Counted from the first letter of the stretch, positions 6,451-14,110 are shown. The stretch: 15,518 nt of DNA from CAYVSF01 sp046482855 (GCA_046482855.1 JAWOEH010000143.1:1-15518), one strand, 5' to 3'. A program made the numbers and translations. Notes: generated from the letters alone by a model not told the origin.

Positions 6451-7806
6451 ATGCAAAGAAAAGATTTTCATCATGCGCTTAAAATACAAAAAGAGGAGTG
6501 TATAGGTTGTACACATTGTATGACCATTTGCCCTACCGAAGCCATTCGTGTGTATGAGGGCAAAGCCCAACTTTTTGAAAATCGCTGCATCGATTGTGGC
6601 GAGTGCTTTCGAATTTGTCCGGTAAATGCCATCATTATTGAGCAGGATGACTTTAACCAGATTTTTGAATATAAACGTCGTGTAGCCTTAGTTCCATCGG
6701 TTCTGATTGGACAATTTCCTGCCGATGTGAAAGCTACCGATGTCTACAGCGTTCTTATGGATATGGGTTTTACCGATGTATATGAGGTAGAGCACGGGGT
6801 GGATATCCTGGCCGAAAAGGCACGTGCTTATATCGATGAGCATGAGCAGCAAAAACCCTTAATATCAGCATTTTGTCCTGCTGTGGTGCGGCTCATTCAG
6901 GTGAAGTTCCCAGCTTTAGTGGATAATATAATTTTGTTACATCCTCCCTTAGATGTGGCTGCTAAATATTATAAGAAAAAACTCCTGAATAAAGGGGTGC
7001 CTGAACAGGATATTGGAATTTTTTATGTAACACCCTGTGCTGCAAAAATTGCTGCAGTGAAAAGTCCTGTAGGAGAAGAAGAGTCGCCCATTAACGGAGT
7101 GATTAATATGGACTTTATCTTCAATAAAGTATATACCAATATAAGGAGGGGATATGTTAGCAAACCTGAGCATAATTTAAAACACCAACTTTCACCCGAA
7201 GGGGTGCTTTGGAGCCTGACAACAGGTGAAGCTGATAATATGCAAGGACGTGCTTTGGCAATTGATGGGATTCACAACGTGATTGAGTTTTTAGAGAAGG
7301 TTGAGAACGAGGAGGTGAAAGATGTGGATTTTATTGAGCTACGCGCTTGCGATGAGAGTTGTGCCGGTGGTGTCCTTACCACAACAAATCGCTTTTTAAC
7401 TGTGGAGCGGCTGAAAAAGCGCGCCGCCATTTATCGGCAGAAGGACAATCATGAGAGTAACGATGATTTAGCGGAGTATCGCAGCTTTTTAGATGCGAAA
7501 AATATTGGGATTAAGGAAATAACTCCCCGCTCCATGATGAAACTTGATGAAGACATGGCTGAGGCCATGAAGAAGATGCAGCGAGTGAAGGAGATTTTAC
7601 AATGTTTACCCGAGGTGGATTGTGGTGCTTGTGGAACCCCTAATTGTACCTCCTTGGCTGAGGACATCGTGCAGGAACGTGCCTCTATAACGCATTGTAT
7701 CTTCATTCAACGCATATTGGAGCAACGCGGTGAGCTTTCTAAAGAAGAGACATACGATATTATGAAGTCTATTTGGGGACAGGAAAAATTTAACAGAAAC
7801 GGCTAA
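6451..7806 (+). CDS. Sensory-type [FeFe]-hydrogenase homologue with C-terminal ARB-like [4Fe-4S] domain
   Basis: 451 residues. Domains: two-[4Fe-4S] ferredoxin (Cys17, 20, 23, 27 and Cys46, 49, 52, 56), an H-cluster domain (about 75-310), and a C-terminal Fe-S domain with Cys391-x2-Cys394-x4-Cys399-x16-Cys416. The four Cys that would hold the [4Fe-4S] part of the H-cluster are kept (142, 196, 300, 304), as is Lys199. However, the motifs are degenerate: SAFCPAV has Phe where the proton-transfer Cys sits, TPC replaces MPC, and ELRACDESCAGG has Arg where the Met of the EVMAC motif is expected. The small-subunit tail is absent. This fits HfsB-like or group C/D regulatory hydrogenases, not H2-producing ones. 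I infer an H2, CO or redox sensor passing its state to the neighbouring ATPases and DRTGG proteins. Residual catalysis cannot be excluded. Confidence 0.88.
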   Translation: MQRKDFHHALKIQKEECIGCTHCMTICPTEAIRVYEGKAQLFENRCIDCGECFRICPVNAIIIEQDDFNQIFEYKRRVALVPSVLIGQFPADVKATDVYSVLMDMGFTDVYEVEHGVDILAEKARAYIDEHEQQKPLISAFCPAVVRLIQVKFPALVDNIILLHPPLDVAAKYYKKKLLNKGVPEQDIGIFYVTPCAAKIAAVKSPVGEEESPINGVINMDFIFNKVYTNIRRGYVSKPEHNLKHQLSPEGVLWSLTTGEADNMQGRALAIDGIHNVIEFLEKVENEEVKDVDFIELRACDESCAGGVLTTTNRFLTVERLKKRAAIYRQKDNHESNDDLAEYRSFLDAKNIGIKEITPRSMMKLDEDMAEAMKKMQRVKEILQCLPEVDCGACGTPNCTSLAEDIVQERASITHCIFIQRILEQRGELSKEETYDIMKSIWGQEKFNRNG

Positions 7807-7818
7807 AAGCATTCGCAT

Positions 7819-8166
7819 ATGAAAGTTTCGGAATTAGTTGAAAAACTTGGGTTAGTAATTTATGGCGGAAAGCAGGGCCTTGAGGAAGAAATTTCCGGAG
7901 GCTATGTTTCAGATCTTTTAAGTGATGTGATGGGACATGCACAAGAAGGGCAAGTGTGGGTAACGCTGCAAACGCATAAAAATGTAATGGCCATCGCATC
8001 ACTTAAGGATCTTGCCGCTGTGGTATTGATTTCCAATAATCAGCCCGATGAAGATATGTTGGCGCAAAGTCAGGAAGATGGCGTTCCTGTATTGGGAACA
8101 ACCTTACCGGCCTTCGAATTTGCCGGAAAATTGTATAACCTTCTTCACGAAGATGAAATTGTATAA
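7819..8166 (+). CDS. DRTGG-domain protein, second copy
   Basis: A 115-residue homologue of the protein at 5678, with the family signature GGYVSDLLSDVMG (about residues 27-39), the strand VWVTLQTHKNVMAIA and the C-terminal helix FAGKLYNLL. This copy is closer to the common DRTGG form than the first, which is more divergent (FASDLMSDVL). It follows the sensory hydrogenase by 12 bases and its last 14 bases overlap the PHP gene in another frame, so the three genes are almost certainly translated from one mRNA. Function is inferred to be nucleotide or small-molecule sensing. Confidence 0.86.
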   Translation: MKVSELVEKLGLVIYGGKQGLEEEISGGYVSDLLSDVMGHAQEGQVWVTLQTHKNVMAIASLKDLAAVVLISNNQPDEDMLAQSQEDGVPVLGTTLPAFEFAGKLYNLLHEDEIV

Positions 8167-8896
8167 AGCCGATTTACATACACACACTGTTTTATCACCC
8201 TGTGGCGATTTGGAGATGAGTCCGCGAAATATTGTTGCAAGGGCCTCTGCCAGAGGTATGCACATTTTGGGGATTACTGATCATAATTCCACTCGTCAGT
8301 GCCAGGTAGTGCAGGAGGCAGCAAAACCCTACAACCTGATGATTTTGGCTGGAGCTGAAGTCACCAGCAAAGAGGAAGCGCACTGTCTGGCTTTTTTTGA
8401 ATCGGCGGAACAATTGGCCGAATTTCAGCTTTATCTGGATGAGCATCTGCCCAATATCCCTAATGACCCAGATAAGTTTGGTTATCAGGTAGTGGTGAAT
8501 TTAGAGGATGACATTTTGTACCAGGAGGAGCGATTGCTGATATCTGCAATCGATCAGAATGTAGATCAAATTTCGGCAAAAGTCCATGAGCTCAATGGTT
8601 TGTTCATTCCGGCCCATGTAAACAGAGCACGTAATTCACTCATTGGTCAGTTGGGTTTTGTTCCCTTCGACTTGGCTTATGATGCGCTGGAACTGTCAAA
8701 ACACATTACTTATGGCCAATTTATCAAAAATCATGCATACCTGGATGGAAAAGCCTTCATCCAGAGCTCTGATGCGCATTTTATTGAGGATATAGGGAGT
8801 GCTTATACCCAGTTTTATATGGAAGAACCCAGTTTTGAAGAGATTCGGTTAGCCTTACATGGCCAAGAAGGACGCAAAGTAGCATTGGCATCATGA
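8153..8896 (+). CDS. PHP-domain metallophosphoesterase
   Basis: A 247-residue PHP (polymerase and histidinol phosphatase) protein. Metal motifs in order are DLHTHT (His9, His11), ITDHN (Asp43, His44), Glu69 in AGAEVTS, His155 in PAHV, and SSDAH (Asp207, His209); the trinuclear site appears intact. Relatives include TrpH/RNase AM-like enzymes acting on short nucleotides, and other phosphoesterases. The open frame runs up to 8048, but the conserved KADLHTHT block shows that the real start is ATG 8153. That leaves a 14-base overlap with the DRTGG gene. The end overlaps the following ATPase gene by four bases (ATGA). In this context it might hydrolyse a signalling nucleotide bound by the DRTGG proteins; this is a guess from neighbourhood only. 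Confidence 0.88.
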   Translation: MKLYKADLHTHTVLSPCGDLEMSPRNIVARASARGMHILGITDHNSTRQCQVVQEAAKPYNLMILAGAEVTSKEEAHCLAFFESAEQLAEFQLYLDEHLPNIPNDPDKFGYQVVVNLEDDILYQEERLLISAIDQNVDQISAKVHELNGLFIPAHVNRARNSLIGQLGFVPFDLAYDALELSKHITYGQFIKNHAYLDGKAFIQSSDAHFIEDIGSAYTQFYMEEPSFEEIRLALHGQEGRKVALAS

Positions 8897-9444
8897 AAAA
8901 TATAGCGCTACATATACTCGATATCGTACAAAACTCCACAAAAGCCGGAGCTCATTTGGTACGTATTGTTATTCGGGAAGATCTTAGCGAAAATACGTTT
9001 GAGGTGGTTATTGAAGATGATGGATGTGGTATGGACGCTGCTTTTCTTGAAAAGGTATCGGACCCCTATACCACTACACGTACAACACGTAAAGTAGGTA
9101 TGGGCTTATCGTTGCTCAGGCAAAATGCCGAAATGACAGAGGGATCTTTCCATATTGAATCAGAAAAAGGAACCGGAACCAGAGTGCAGGCTTGCTTTGG
9201 CCATAAGCACATTGATAGGCCCGCCTTGGGAGATATTGTGGGCGTGGTGTTGATGCTGATTACAGGAAATCCACAAGTAGATTTTGTATACATTCATGAG
9301 AAAGAGGGAGAGAACTTTACTTTTGACACGCGTGAAGTGAAAGATGCATTGGAAGGGATTCCACTGAGCACACCCGAAGTAAGACCTATGCTTAAGGAGT
9401 TGTTAGTTGAAAATTTGAAAGAATTAAAAGTTCTACCTCAATAG
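8893..9444 (+). CDS. GHKL (HATPase_c) ATP-binding protein, histidine-kinase-like without sensor or DHp domain
   Basis: 183 residues. The HATPase_c fold fills about residues 1-105: N-box ALHILDIVQNSTKAGA (Asn14), G1 EDDGCGM, an F/lid region DPYTTTRTTRKVGMGLSLL, and G3 GTGT. It resembles the ATP-binding half of a histidine kinase but lacks any phospho-accepting His domain. A C-terminal part of about 80 residues is specific to this family and has no motif I recognise. Such proteins commonly sit between HydC/NuoE and ferredoxin-like genes in clostridial hydrogenase clusters. It is the last gene of the coupled block; 94 bases separate it from the next operon, with no clear terminator, so read-through into the second hydrogenase operon is possible. 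Confidence 0.85.
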   Translation: MKNIALHILDIVQNSTKAGAHLVRIVIREDLSENTFEVVIEDDGCGMDAAFLEKVSDPYTTTRTTRKVGMGLSLLRQNAEMTEGSFHIESEKGTGTRVQACFGHKHIDRPALGDIVGVVLMLITGNPQVDFVYIHEKEGENFTFDTREVKDALEGIPLSTPEVRPMLKELLVENLKELKVLPQ

Positions 9445-9489
9445 GTTGTAGAACATGACCATTGAGGAATTATAAATAGTTGATTACAC

Positions 9490-9497
9490 TAAATTTG
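9490..9497 (+). promoter_or_regulatory. Bacteroidota-type -7 box for hydrogenase operon 2
   Basis: TAAATTTG matches TAnnTTTG exactly and lies 41 bases before the ATG at 9539. A TTG at 9462-9464 is 25 bases upstream, slightly far for a -33 element. No TGTTA-N6-TAACA dyad is found nearby, so this operon seems to be controlled differently from the first. Confidence 0.55.
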
Positions 9498-9538
9498 TTT
9501 TTGATTAGGTAATAGAATTACATTTAAATCAAAGAGGT

Positions 9539-9940
9539 ATGGCAAAAATTAAAAACCTGGCAGACTTAAAATCCATGAAACAAGGTCTGCAAAAGAAAGT
9601 AGACTTACGGGAAAAAGCAGATAGTCCTGAGTCCTACGTTCAAATTAAGGTAGGTATGGCTACCAGTGGTATTGCATCGGGAGCTAAGGAGGTGATGGAC
9701 TTCCTGATTGAGGCTACCGAGAAGCGCAATATCCAGGCCGTAGTTACACAAGCCGGCGATATGGGGTACTGCTTTGCAGAACCTACTATTGAAGTCACCA
9801 AACCAGGCGAAGAGCCTATCGTGTTTGGCTATGTAGACACCAAGAAGGCAGACGAAATTCTTGAGCGCTATGTACGCAAAGGGGAGCTGGTTGACGGCAT
9901 CCTTCCACAGAACTATCAAACAATTGATGACGACAAGTAA
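9539..9940 (+). CDS. Thioredoxin-like [2Fe-2S] ferredoxin homologue that has lost three of four cluster cysteines
   Basis: A 133-residue relative of the small (2Fe-2S) ferredoxin-like proteins encoded before NuoF-like HydB in many anaerobes. The usual ligand positions C-x3-C and C-x3-C read Gly39, Ser43, Asp74 and Cys78 here (VGMATSGIASGAKEV and TQAGDMGYCFAEP), and the protein has no other Cys. The fold-defining context (MATxGIAxGAKEV, AEPTIEV, the C-terminal ERYVxxGELVDG) is well kept, so the frame is intact and under selection, but it probably cannot bind a [2Fe-2S] cluster. I infer a structural or regulatory subunit of the hydrogenase. The upstream AAAGAGG is a modest ribosome site. It is followed after 20 bases by hydB. 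Confidence 0.85.
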   Translation: MAKIKNLADLKSMKQGLQKKVDLREKADSPESYVQIKVGMATSGIASGAKEVMDFLIEATEKRNIQAVVTQAGDMGYCFAEPTIEVTKPGEEPIVFGYVDTKKADEILERYVRKGELVDGILPQNYQTIDDDK

Positions 9941-9960
9941 AACGCAGGAGGAAAATAACT

Positions 9961-11754
9961 ATGGCAAATTATAAAATGCACATGCTCATTTGCGGCGGAA
10001 CCGGATGCCGTGCCTCTGCAAGTGATGCTATACAGGAGAGCTTAGAACGAGAATTGGAAGCAAACAACCTTCAGGATGAAGTACAAGTGGTAATGACTGG
10101 TTGTTTTGGGTTTTGTGAAAAGGGCCCCATTGTTAAGATGATGCCTGACAATACTTTCTACGTTGAGGTGAAGCCTGAAGATGCTAAAGAACTTGTAGAA
10201 GAGCATATTATTAAGGGGCGCCAGATAAAACGCCTCTTGTATACCGACCCGGAAAACAAAGAGCATATTGCTGACTCAAAACATATGGGTTTTTACAAAA
10301 AGCAAATTCGTATTGCTTTGCGTAATTGTGGGTTTATCGATCCGGAGAATATTGATGAGTACATTGCACGTGATGGCTACTTGGCATTAGGTAATGCGCT
10401 TGCCGACATGAGCCAGATGGACGTGATTGATGTAATTAAAAAGTCGGGTCTTCGTGGTCGTGGAGGAGGGGGATTCCCCGCTGGATTAAAGTGGGAATTC
10501 ACCCATAAAAGCCAATCGGATCAAAAGTATGTGGTGTGTAATGCCGATGAGGGTGACCCGGGAGCCTTTATGGACCGGTCGATTCTCGAAGGTGATCCTC
10601 ACGCTGTTTTGGAAGCAATGGCCATTTGCGGCTATGCCGTAGGTGCCGATAAAGGATTGATTTATATCCGTGCCGAGTATCCTTTGGCCATTAAACGCCT
10701 AAAGATTGCTATTGAACAGGCTCGTGAATATGGCTTGCTGGGCAACGATATCTTCGGTACCGGCTTTGCTTTTGATGTGGAGTTACGTTACGGTGCTGGT
10801 GCTTTTGTTTGTGGAGAAGAAACAGCGTTGATTCACTCAATGGAAGGATTGCGCGGTGAACCTACGTTGAAGCCTCCATTTCCTGCAGTTGAAGGGTACC
10901 TGAAAAAACCTACCAACGTAAACAACGTGGAGACCTTCGCGAATATTCCTGTAATTATGAACAAAGGAGCCGAATGGTTCTCCAGTATCGGAACTGAAAA
11001 GTCAGCAGGTACAAAGGTATTTGCCCTGGCAGGAAAAGTGAATAATGTAGGTCTTATCGAAGTGCCTATGGGAACCACTTTGCGCGAGGTGATCTTTGAA
11101 ATTGGCGGCGGTATTAAAGATGGAAAAGAGTTCAAAGCCGTACAAACCGGAGGGCCATCGGGGGGGTGTTTAACCCAAAAGCATCTGGATACACCAATCG
11201 ATTTCGATAACTTATTGCAAGTTGGTTCCATGATGGGATCCGGAGGTATGATTGTGATGGATGAAGACGACTGTATGGTATCGGTGGCGAAATTCTATCT
11301 TGAGTTTACCGTTGAAGAGTCATGTGGAAAGTGTTCTCCTTGTCGTATCGGAAACAAGCGATTGTTCGAACTGCTCGAGCGTATTACACAAGGGAATGGT
11401 ACAATGGATGATCTGCAACGTTTACGTAATATGAGCGATGTAATTAAAGATACTTCGTTGTGTGGTTTGGGACAAACTTCCCCGAATCCCATATTATCCA
11501 CGCTCGATAACTTCTGGGATGAGTATGTAGCGCACGTGGAGGATAAGCATTGCCCTGCCGGCGTTTGTACTGACCTGATGAAGTACGAGATCATTCCTGA
11601 AAACTGTGTAGGCTGTACAGCTTGTGCACGTGTTTGTCCGGTAGGTGCCATTACAGGTGAGAAAAAGCAAACTCACTATATCGATACCGACAAATGTATC
11701 AAGTGTGGGGCTTGTATTGAGAGATGTAAATTTGATGCGATCATCGTAAAATAA
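9961..11754 (+). CDS. hydB: NADH/FMN subunit of electron-bifurcating-type [FeFe]-hydrogenase, full-length (HydB, copy 2)
   Basis: 597 residues, the usual length for HydB of bifurcating enzymes such as Thermotoga maritima HydABC. The N-terminal thioredoxin-like [2Fe-2S] domain has Cys11, 16, 48 and 52. The NuoF core (about 120-520) has GLRGRGGGGFPAG, CNADEGDPGAFMDRS and CGEETALIHSMEG. The N3-type [4Fe-4S] site is ESCGKCSPCRIG plus a later Cys in LCGLGQ. The C-terminal ferredoxin domain is CVGCTACARVC and CIKCGACIERC. It would exchange electrons between NAD(H), ferredoxin and HydA. A full AGGAGG Shine-Dalgarno at 9946-9951, nine bases from the ATG, fixes the start. The extra N- and C-terminal domains distinguish it from the short HydB at 2366. 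Confidence 0.94.
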   Translation: MANYKMHMLICGGTGCRASASDAIQESLERELEANNLQDEVQVVMTGCFGFCEKGPIVKMMPDNTFYVEVKPEDAKELVEEHIIKGRQIKRLLYTDPENKEHIADSKHMGFYKKQIRIALRNCGFIDPENIDEYIARDGYLALGNALADMSQMDVIDVIKKSGLRGRGGGGFPAGLKWEFTHKSQSDQKYVVCNADEGDPGAFMDRSILEGDPHAVLEAMAICGYAVGADKGLIYIRAEYPLAIKRLKIAIEQAREYGLLGNDIFGTGFAFDVELRYGAGAFVCGEETALIHSMEGLRGEPTLKPPFPAVEGYLKKPTNVNNVETFANIPVIMNKGAEWFSSIGTEKSAGTKVFALAGKVNNVGLIEVPMGTTLREVIFEIGGGIKDGKEFKAVQTGGPSGGCLTQKHLDTPIDFDNLLQVGSMMGSGGMIVMDEDDCMVSVAKFYLEFTVEESCGKCSPCRIGNKRLFELLERITQGNGTMDDLQRLRNMSDVIKDTSLCGLGQTSPNPILSTLDNFWDEYVAHVEDKHCPAGVCTDLMKYEIIPENCVGCTACARVCPVGAITGEKKQTHYIDTDKCIKCGACIERCKFDAIIVK

Positions 11755-11767
11755 AACCCGATTGAAG

Positions 11768-13543
11768 ATGGAAACAGTAAAATTAACCATAGATAACCGG
11801 CCTGTAGAGATTGAAAAAGGGAAAACCATCTATCAGGCGGCCAAAAAATTGGGCATCGATATTCCGGTGCTCTGCTATATGAACCTGGAAGACCTGGGCA
11901 TTGAAAATAAGCCAGGCGGGTGTCGTATTTGTGTGGTAGAAGTTGAAGGACGCAAGAATCTTGCCCCTTCCTGCTCCACCGAAGCACAAGATGGCCTGGT
12001 TGTGAAAACACACACCATGCGTGTGATTAACGCACGCCGCACCGTAATGGAGTTTATCCTGAGCGATCATCCGAAAGATTGTTTGGTATGTGCCAAGTCA
12101 GGTAACTGCGAGTTACAAGATATGGCCGTAAAACTAGGCATTCGTAAGATTCCAGGACAAGAGTTTGCGGAAATGTCAACCTATAAGCCTGACTTTTCAC
12201 CTTCTATCAACCGCGAGCTTGATAAGTGTATCATGTGTCGTCGTTGTGAGATGATGTGTAACGAATTCCAGACGGTAGGTGCGTTATCCGCATTTAACCG
12301 TGGATTCGAATCGGCTGTTGCACCAGCCTTTGAAATGGACCTGGAGGATTCTCCTTGTACCTATTGTGGCCAATGTGTGGCTGTATGTCCTACCGGGGCG
12401 TTAACCGAAAAAGATCATACTCGCGAAGTTATTAATGCCCTGTCGGATCCTTCTAAAACAGTTATCGTACAGACTGCTCCCGCCGTTCGTGCTGCGCTCG
12501 GTGAAGAGTTTGGTGAAGCACCCGGAACTTTGGTAACAGGCCAAATGGTTTCCGCCTTACGACGCTTAGGTTTCGATTACGTATTCGACACGGACTTTGC
12601 TGCCGATCTCACTATCATGGAGGAAGGCACCGAATTATTGGATCGTTTGACGAAGCATTTGAATGGAGATAAAGAGGTGAACTTGCCCATCCTTACTTCC
12701 TGCTGTCCTGCATGGGTAAGTTTCTTCGAGCATCATTTCCCCGAAATGAAAGATATTCCATCCTCTGCACGTTCGCCTCAGCAAATGTTTGGCGCTATTG
12801 CTAAAACATACTTCGCAGATAAAATCAACGTGAAACGAGAGGATCTCGTTGTGGTATCTGTTATGCCATGCCTTGCTAAGAAGTATGAGGCGCAACGTGA
12901 AGAGTTTGCTGTTGATGGGAATCCGGATGTAGATTTGTCGATTTCAACACGTGAATTAGCTCACTTGATTAAAGAGGCTAACCTTGAGTTGATGGGACTT
13001 CCAGAGGAGGATTTTGACAAGCCTATGGGCGAATCCACAGGTGCCGGTGTTATTTTTGGCACAACCGGTGGAGTTATCGAAGCTGCTACACGCACAGCTT
13101 ACGAATTGCACACAGGCAAAGATCTTCCAAAACTTGATTTTGAAGAGCTTCGTGGGTTCGATGGCATTCGTAAAGCAGAAGTTGATTTTGACGGCCAACC
13201 GATAAAAATTGGTATTGCGCACGGTTTAGGTAATGCACGCCAATTATTAGAGGAGATCAAAGCAGGTACTTCCGAGTTCCATGCGATTGAAATTATGTCG
13301 TGCCCCGGAGGTTGTATCGGTGGTGGTGGTCAACCTTTGCATCATAGCGACTCCAGCATCCTGAAAGCCCGTTCCGAGGCTATCTACCGCGAGGACAAGG
13401 GCAAAAAGCTGCGCAAATCACACCAAAATCCAGAAATCATTAAGTTGTATGAAGAGTTCCTGGGTAAACCGATGAGTGAAAAAGCGCATCACTTGCTGCA
13501 CACTTGTTACTTCGATATGAGTAGAAAAATTGAGATCAGCTAG
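11768..13543 (+). CDS. hydA: [FeFe]-hydrogenase catalytic subunit (HydA, copy 2)
   Basis: 591 residues from ATG 11768 (METVKLTID); a TTG two codons upstream is less likely. Domains in order: plant-type [2Fe-2S], His-Cys [4Fe-4S] (SDHPKDCLVCAKSGNCELQ), two-[4Fe-4S] ferredoxin (CIMCRRCEMMC, CTYCGQCVAVC), H-cluster domain and small-subunit tail with RKSHQNPEI. The H-cluster motifs are canonical: TSCCPAW with Cys312 as proton-transfer residue and Cys313 as cubane ligand, MPCLAKKYEA, and EIMSCPGGCIGGGGQP, where Ser replaces the usual Ala in MAC. It would be catalytically competent given the maturases HydEFG, which are not in this window. It lies 13 bases after hydB. It shares architecture with HydA at 3551 but differs in the L1 motif. 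Confidence 0.95.
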   Translation: METVKLTIDNRPVEIEKGKTIYQAAKKLGIDIPVLCYMNLEDLGIENKPGGCRICVVEVEGRKNLAPSCSTEAQDGLVVKTHTMRVINARRTVMEFILSDHPKDCLVCAKSGNCELQDMAVKLGIRKIPGQEFAEMSTYKPDFSPSINRELDKCIMCRRCEMMCNEFQTVGALSAFNRGFESAVAPAFEMDLEDSPCTYCGQCVAVCPTGALTEKDHTREVINALSDPSKTVIVQTAPAVRAALGEEFGEAPGTLVTGQMVSALRRLGFDYVFDTDFAADLTIMEEGTELLDRLTKHLNGDKEVNLPILTSCCPAWVSFFEHHFPEMKDIPSSARSPQQMFGAIAKTYFADKINVKREDLVVVSVMPCLAKKYEAQREEFAVDGNPDVDLSISTRELAHLIKEANLELMGLPEEDFDKPMGESTGAGVIFGTTGGVIEAATRTAYELHTGKDLPKLDFEELRGFDGIRKAEVDFDGQPIKIGIAHGLGNARQLLEEIKAGTSEFHAIEIMSCPGGCIGGGGQPLHHSDSSILKARSEAIYREDKGKKLRKSHQNPEIIKLYEEFLGKPMSEKAHHLLHTCYFDMSRKIEIS

Positions 13544-13570
13544 TTGAACAAAATTTGGAGGATTTAATCA

Positions 13571-14059
13571 ATGTCTAGGATAAAAGTCAAAGTAAAAGAG
13601 AAAGACTTGAACACAATCAAAGAGATTTGTAAGTCTTTTAATAACAAAGGCGGAGAGCTCATTAACGTGTTACACAAAACACAGGAGCACTTCGGCTACC
13701 TGCCTGCTGAAGTGCAGGAGGCTGTGGCTCAGGAGTTGAACGTTTCAGTTGCCAAAGTATATGGTGTGGTAACATTTTACTCGTTCTTCACTATGACTCC
13801 CAAAGGTAAGTATCCAATATCTGTATGTACAGGTACTGCTTGCTACGTGCGAGGCGCCGAGAAGGTACTGAATGAATTCAAACGTCAGTTAAACCTGGAA
13901 ATGGGAGAAACCTCTGAGGATGGAAAGTATTCGTTGGCAGGCCTGCGTTGTGTAGGTGCCTGCGGACTTGCACCTGTGGTGCTGGTTGGCGAGAAGACTT
14001 ACGGTCGTGTATCGCCCGATGGTGTTAAGGACATCATTGCAGAGTACGAGAATAAGTAA
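13571..14059 (+). CDS. hydC: NuoE-like [2Fe-2S] subunit of [FeFe]-hydrogenase (HydC, copy 2)
   Basis: 162 residues with the NuoE signature VYGVVTFYSFF and all four [2Fe-2S] ligands: Cys86 and Cys91 (C-x4-C), Cys127 and Cys131 (C-x3-C). The helical N-terminal half and thioredoxin-like C-terminal half have normal length. A TGGAGG ribosome site at 13556-13561, nine bases from the ATG, supports the start. It closes the operon, so the order is ferredoxin-like, hydB, hydA, hydC; in operon 1 hydC comes first. A terminator follows directly. Confidence 0.93.
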   Translation: MSRIKVKVKEKDLNTIKEICKSFNNKGGELINVLHKTQEHFGYLPAEVQEAVAQELNVSVAKVYGVVTFYSFFTMTPKGKYPISVCTGTACYVRGAEKVLNEFKRQLNLEMGETSEDGKYSLAGLRCVGACGLAPVVLVGEKTYGRVSPDGVKDIIAEYENK

Positions 14060-14080
14060 CTATACAGGTTCTTGTTATAT

Positions 14081-14110
14081 AAGCGCCACCCATTTAGGGT
14101 GGCGCTTTTT
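14081..14110 (+). terminator. Intrinsic terminator after hydrogenase operon 2
   Basis: An 11-bp stem, AAGCGCCACCC (14081-14091) with GGGTGGCGCTT (14097-14107), has a 5-base loop and is followed by further T residues (to 14110). It lies 21 bases after the hydC stop codon. Confidence 0.92.

Noticed and set aside
8048..8152. Upstream extension of the PHP gene giving a 282-residue protein
   Set aside because: The extra 35 codons lie inside the second DRTGG gene in another frame and have no PHP similarity; the conserved block begins right after ATG 8153.
9430..9454. Inverted repeat GTTCTAC/GTAGAAC spanning the stop codon of the GHKL ATPase gene, considered as terminator before hydrogenase operon 2
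   Set aside because: The stem has 7 bp, an 11-base loop and no T run after it, so it does not fit an intrinsic terminator.
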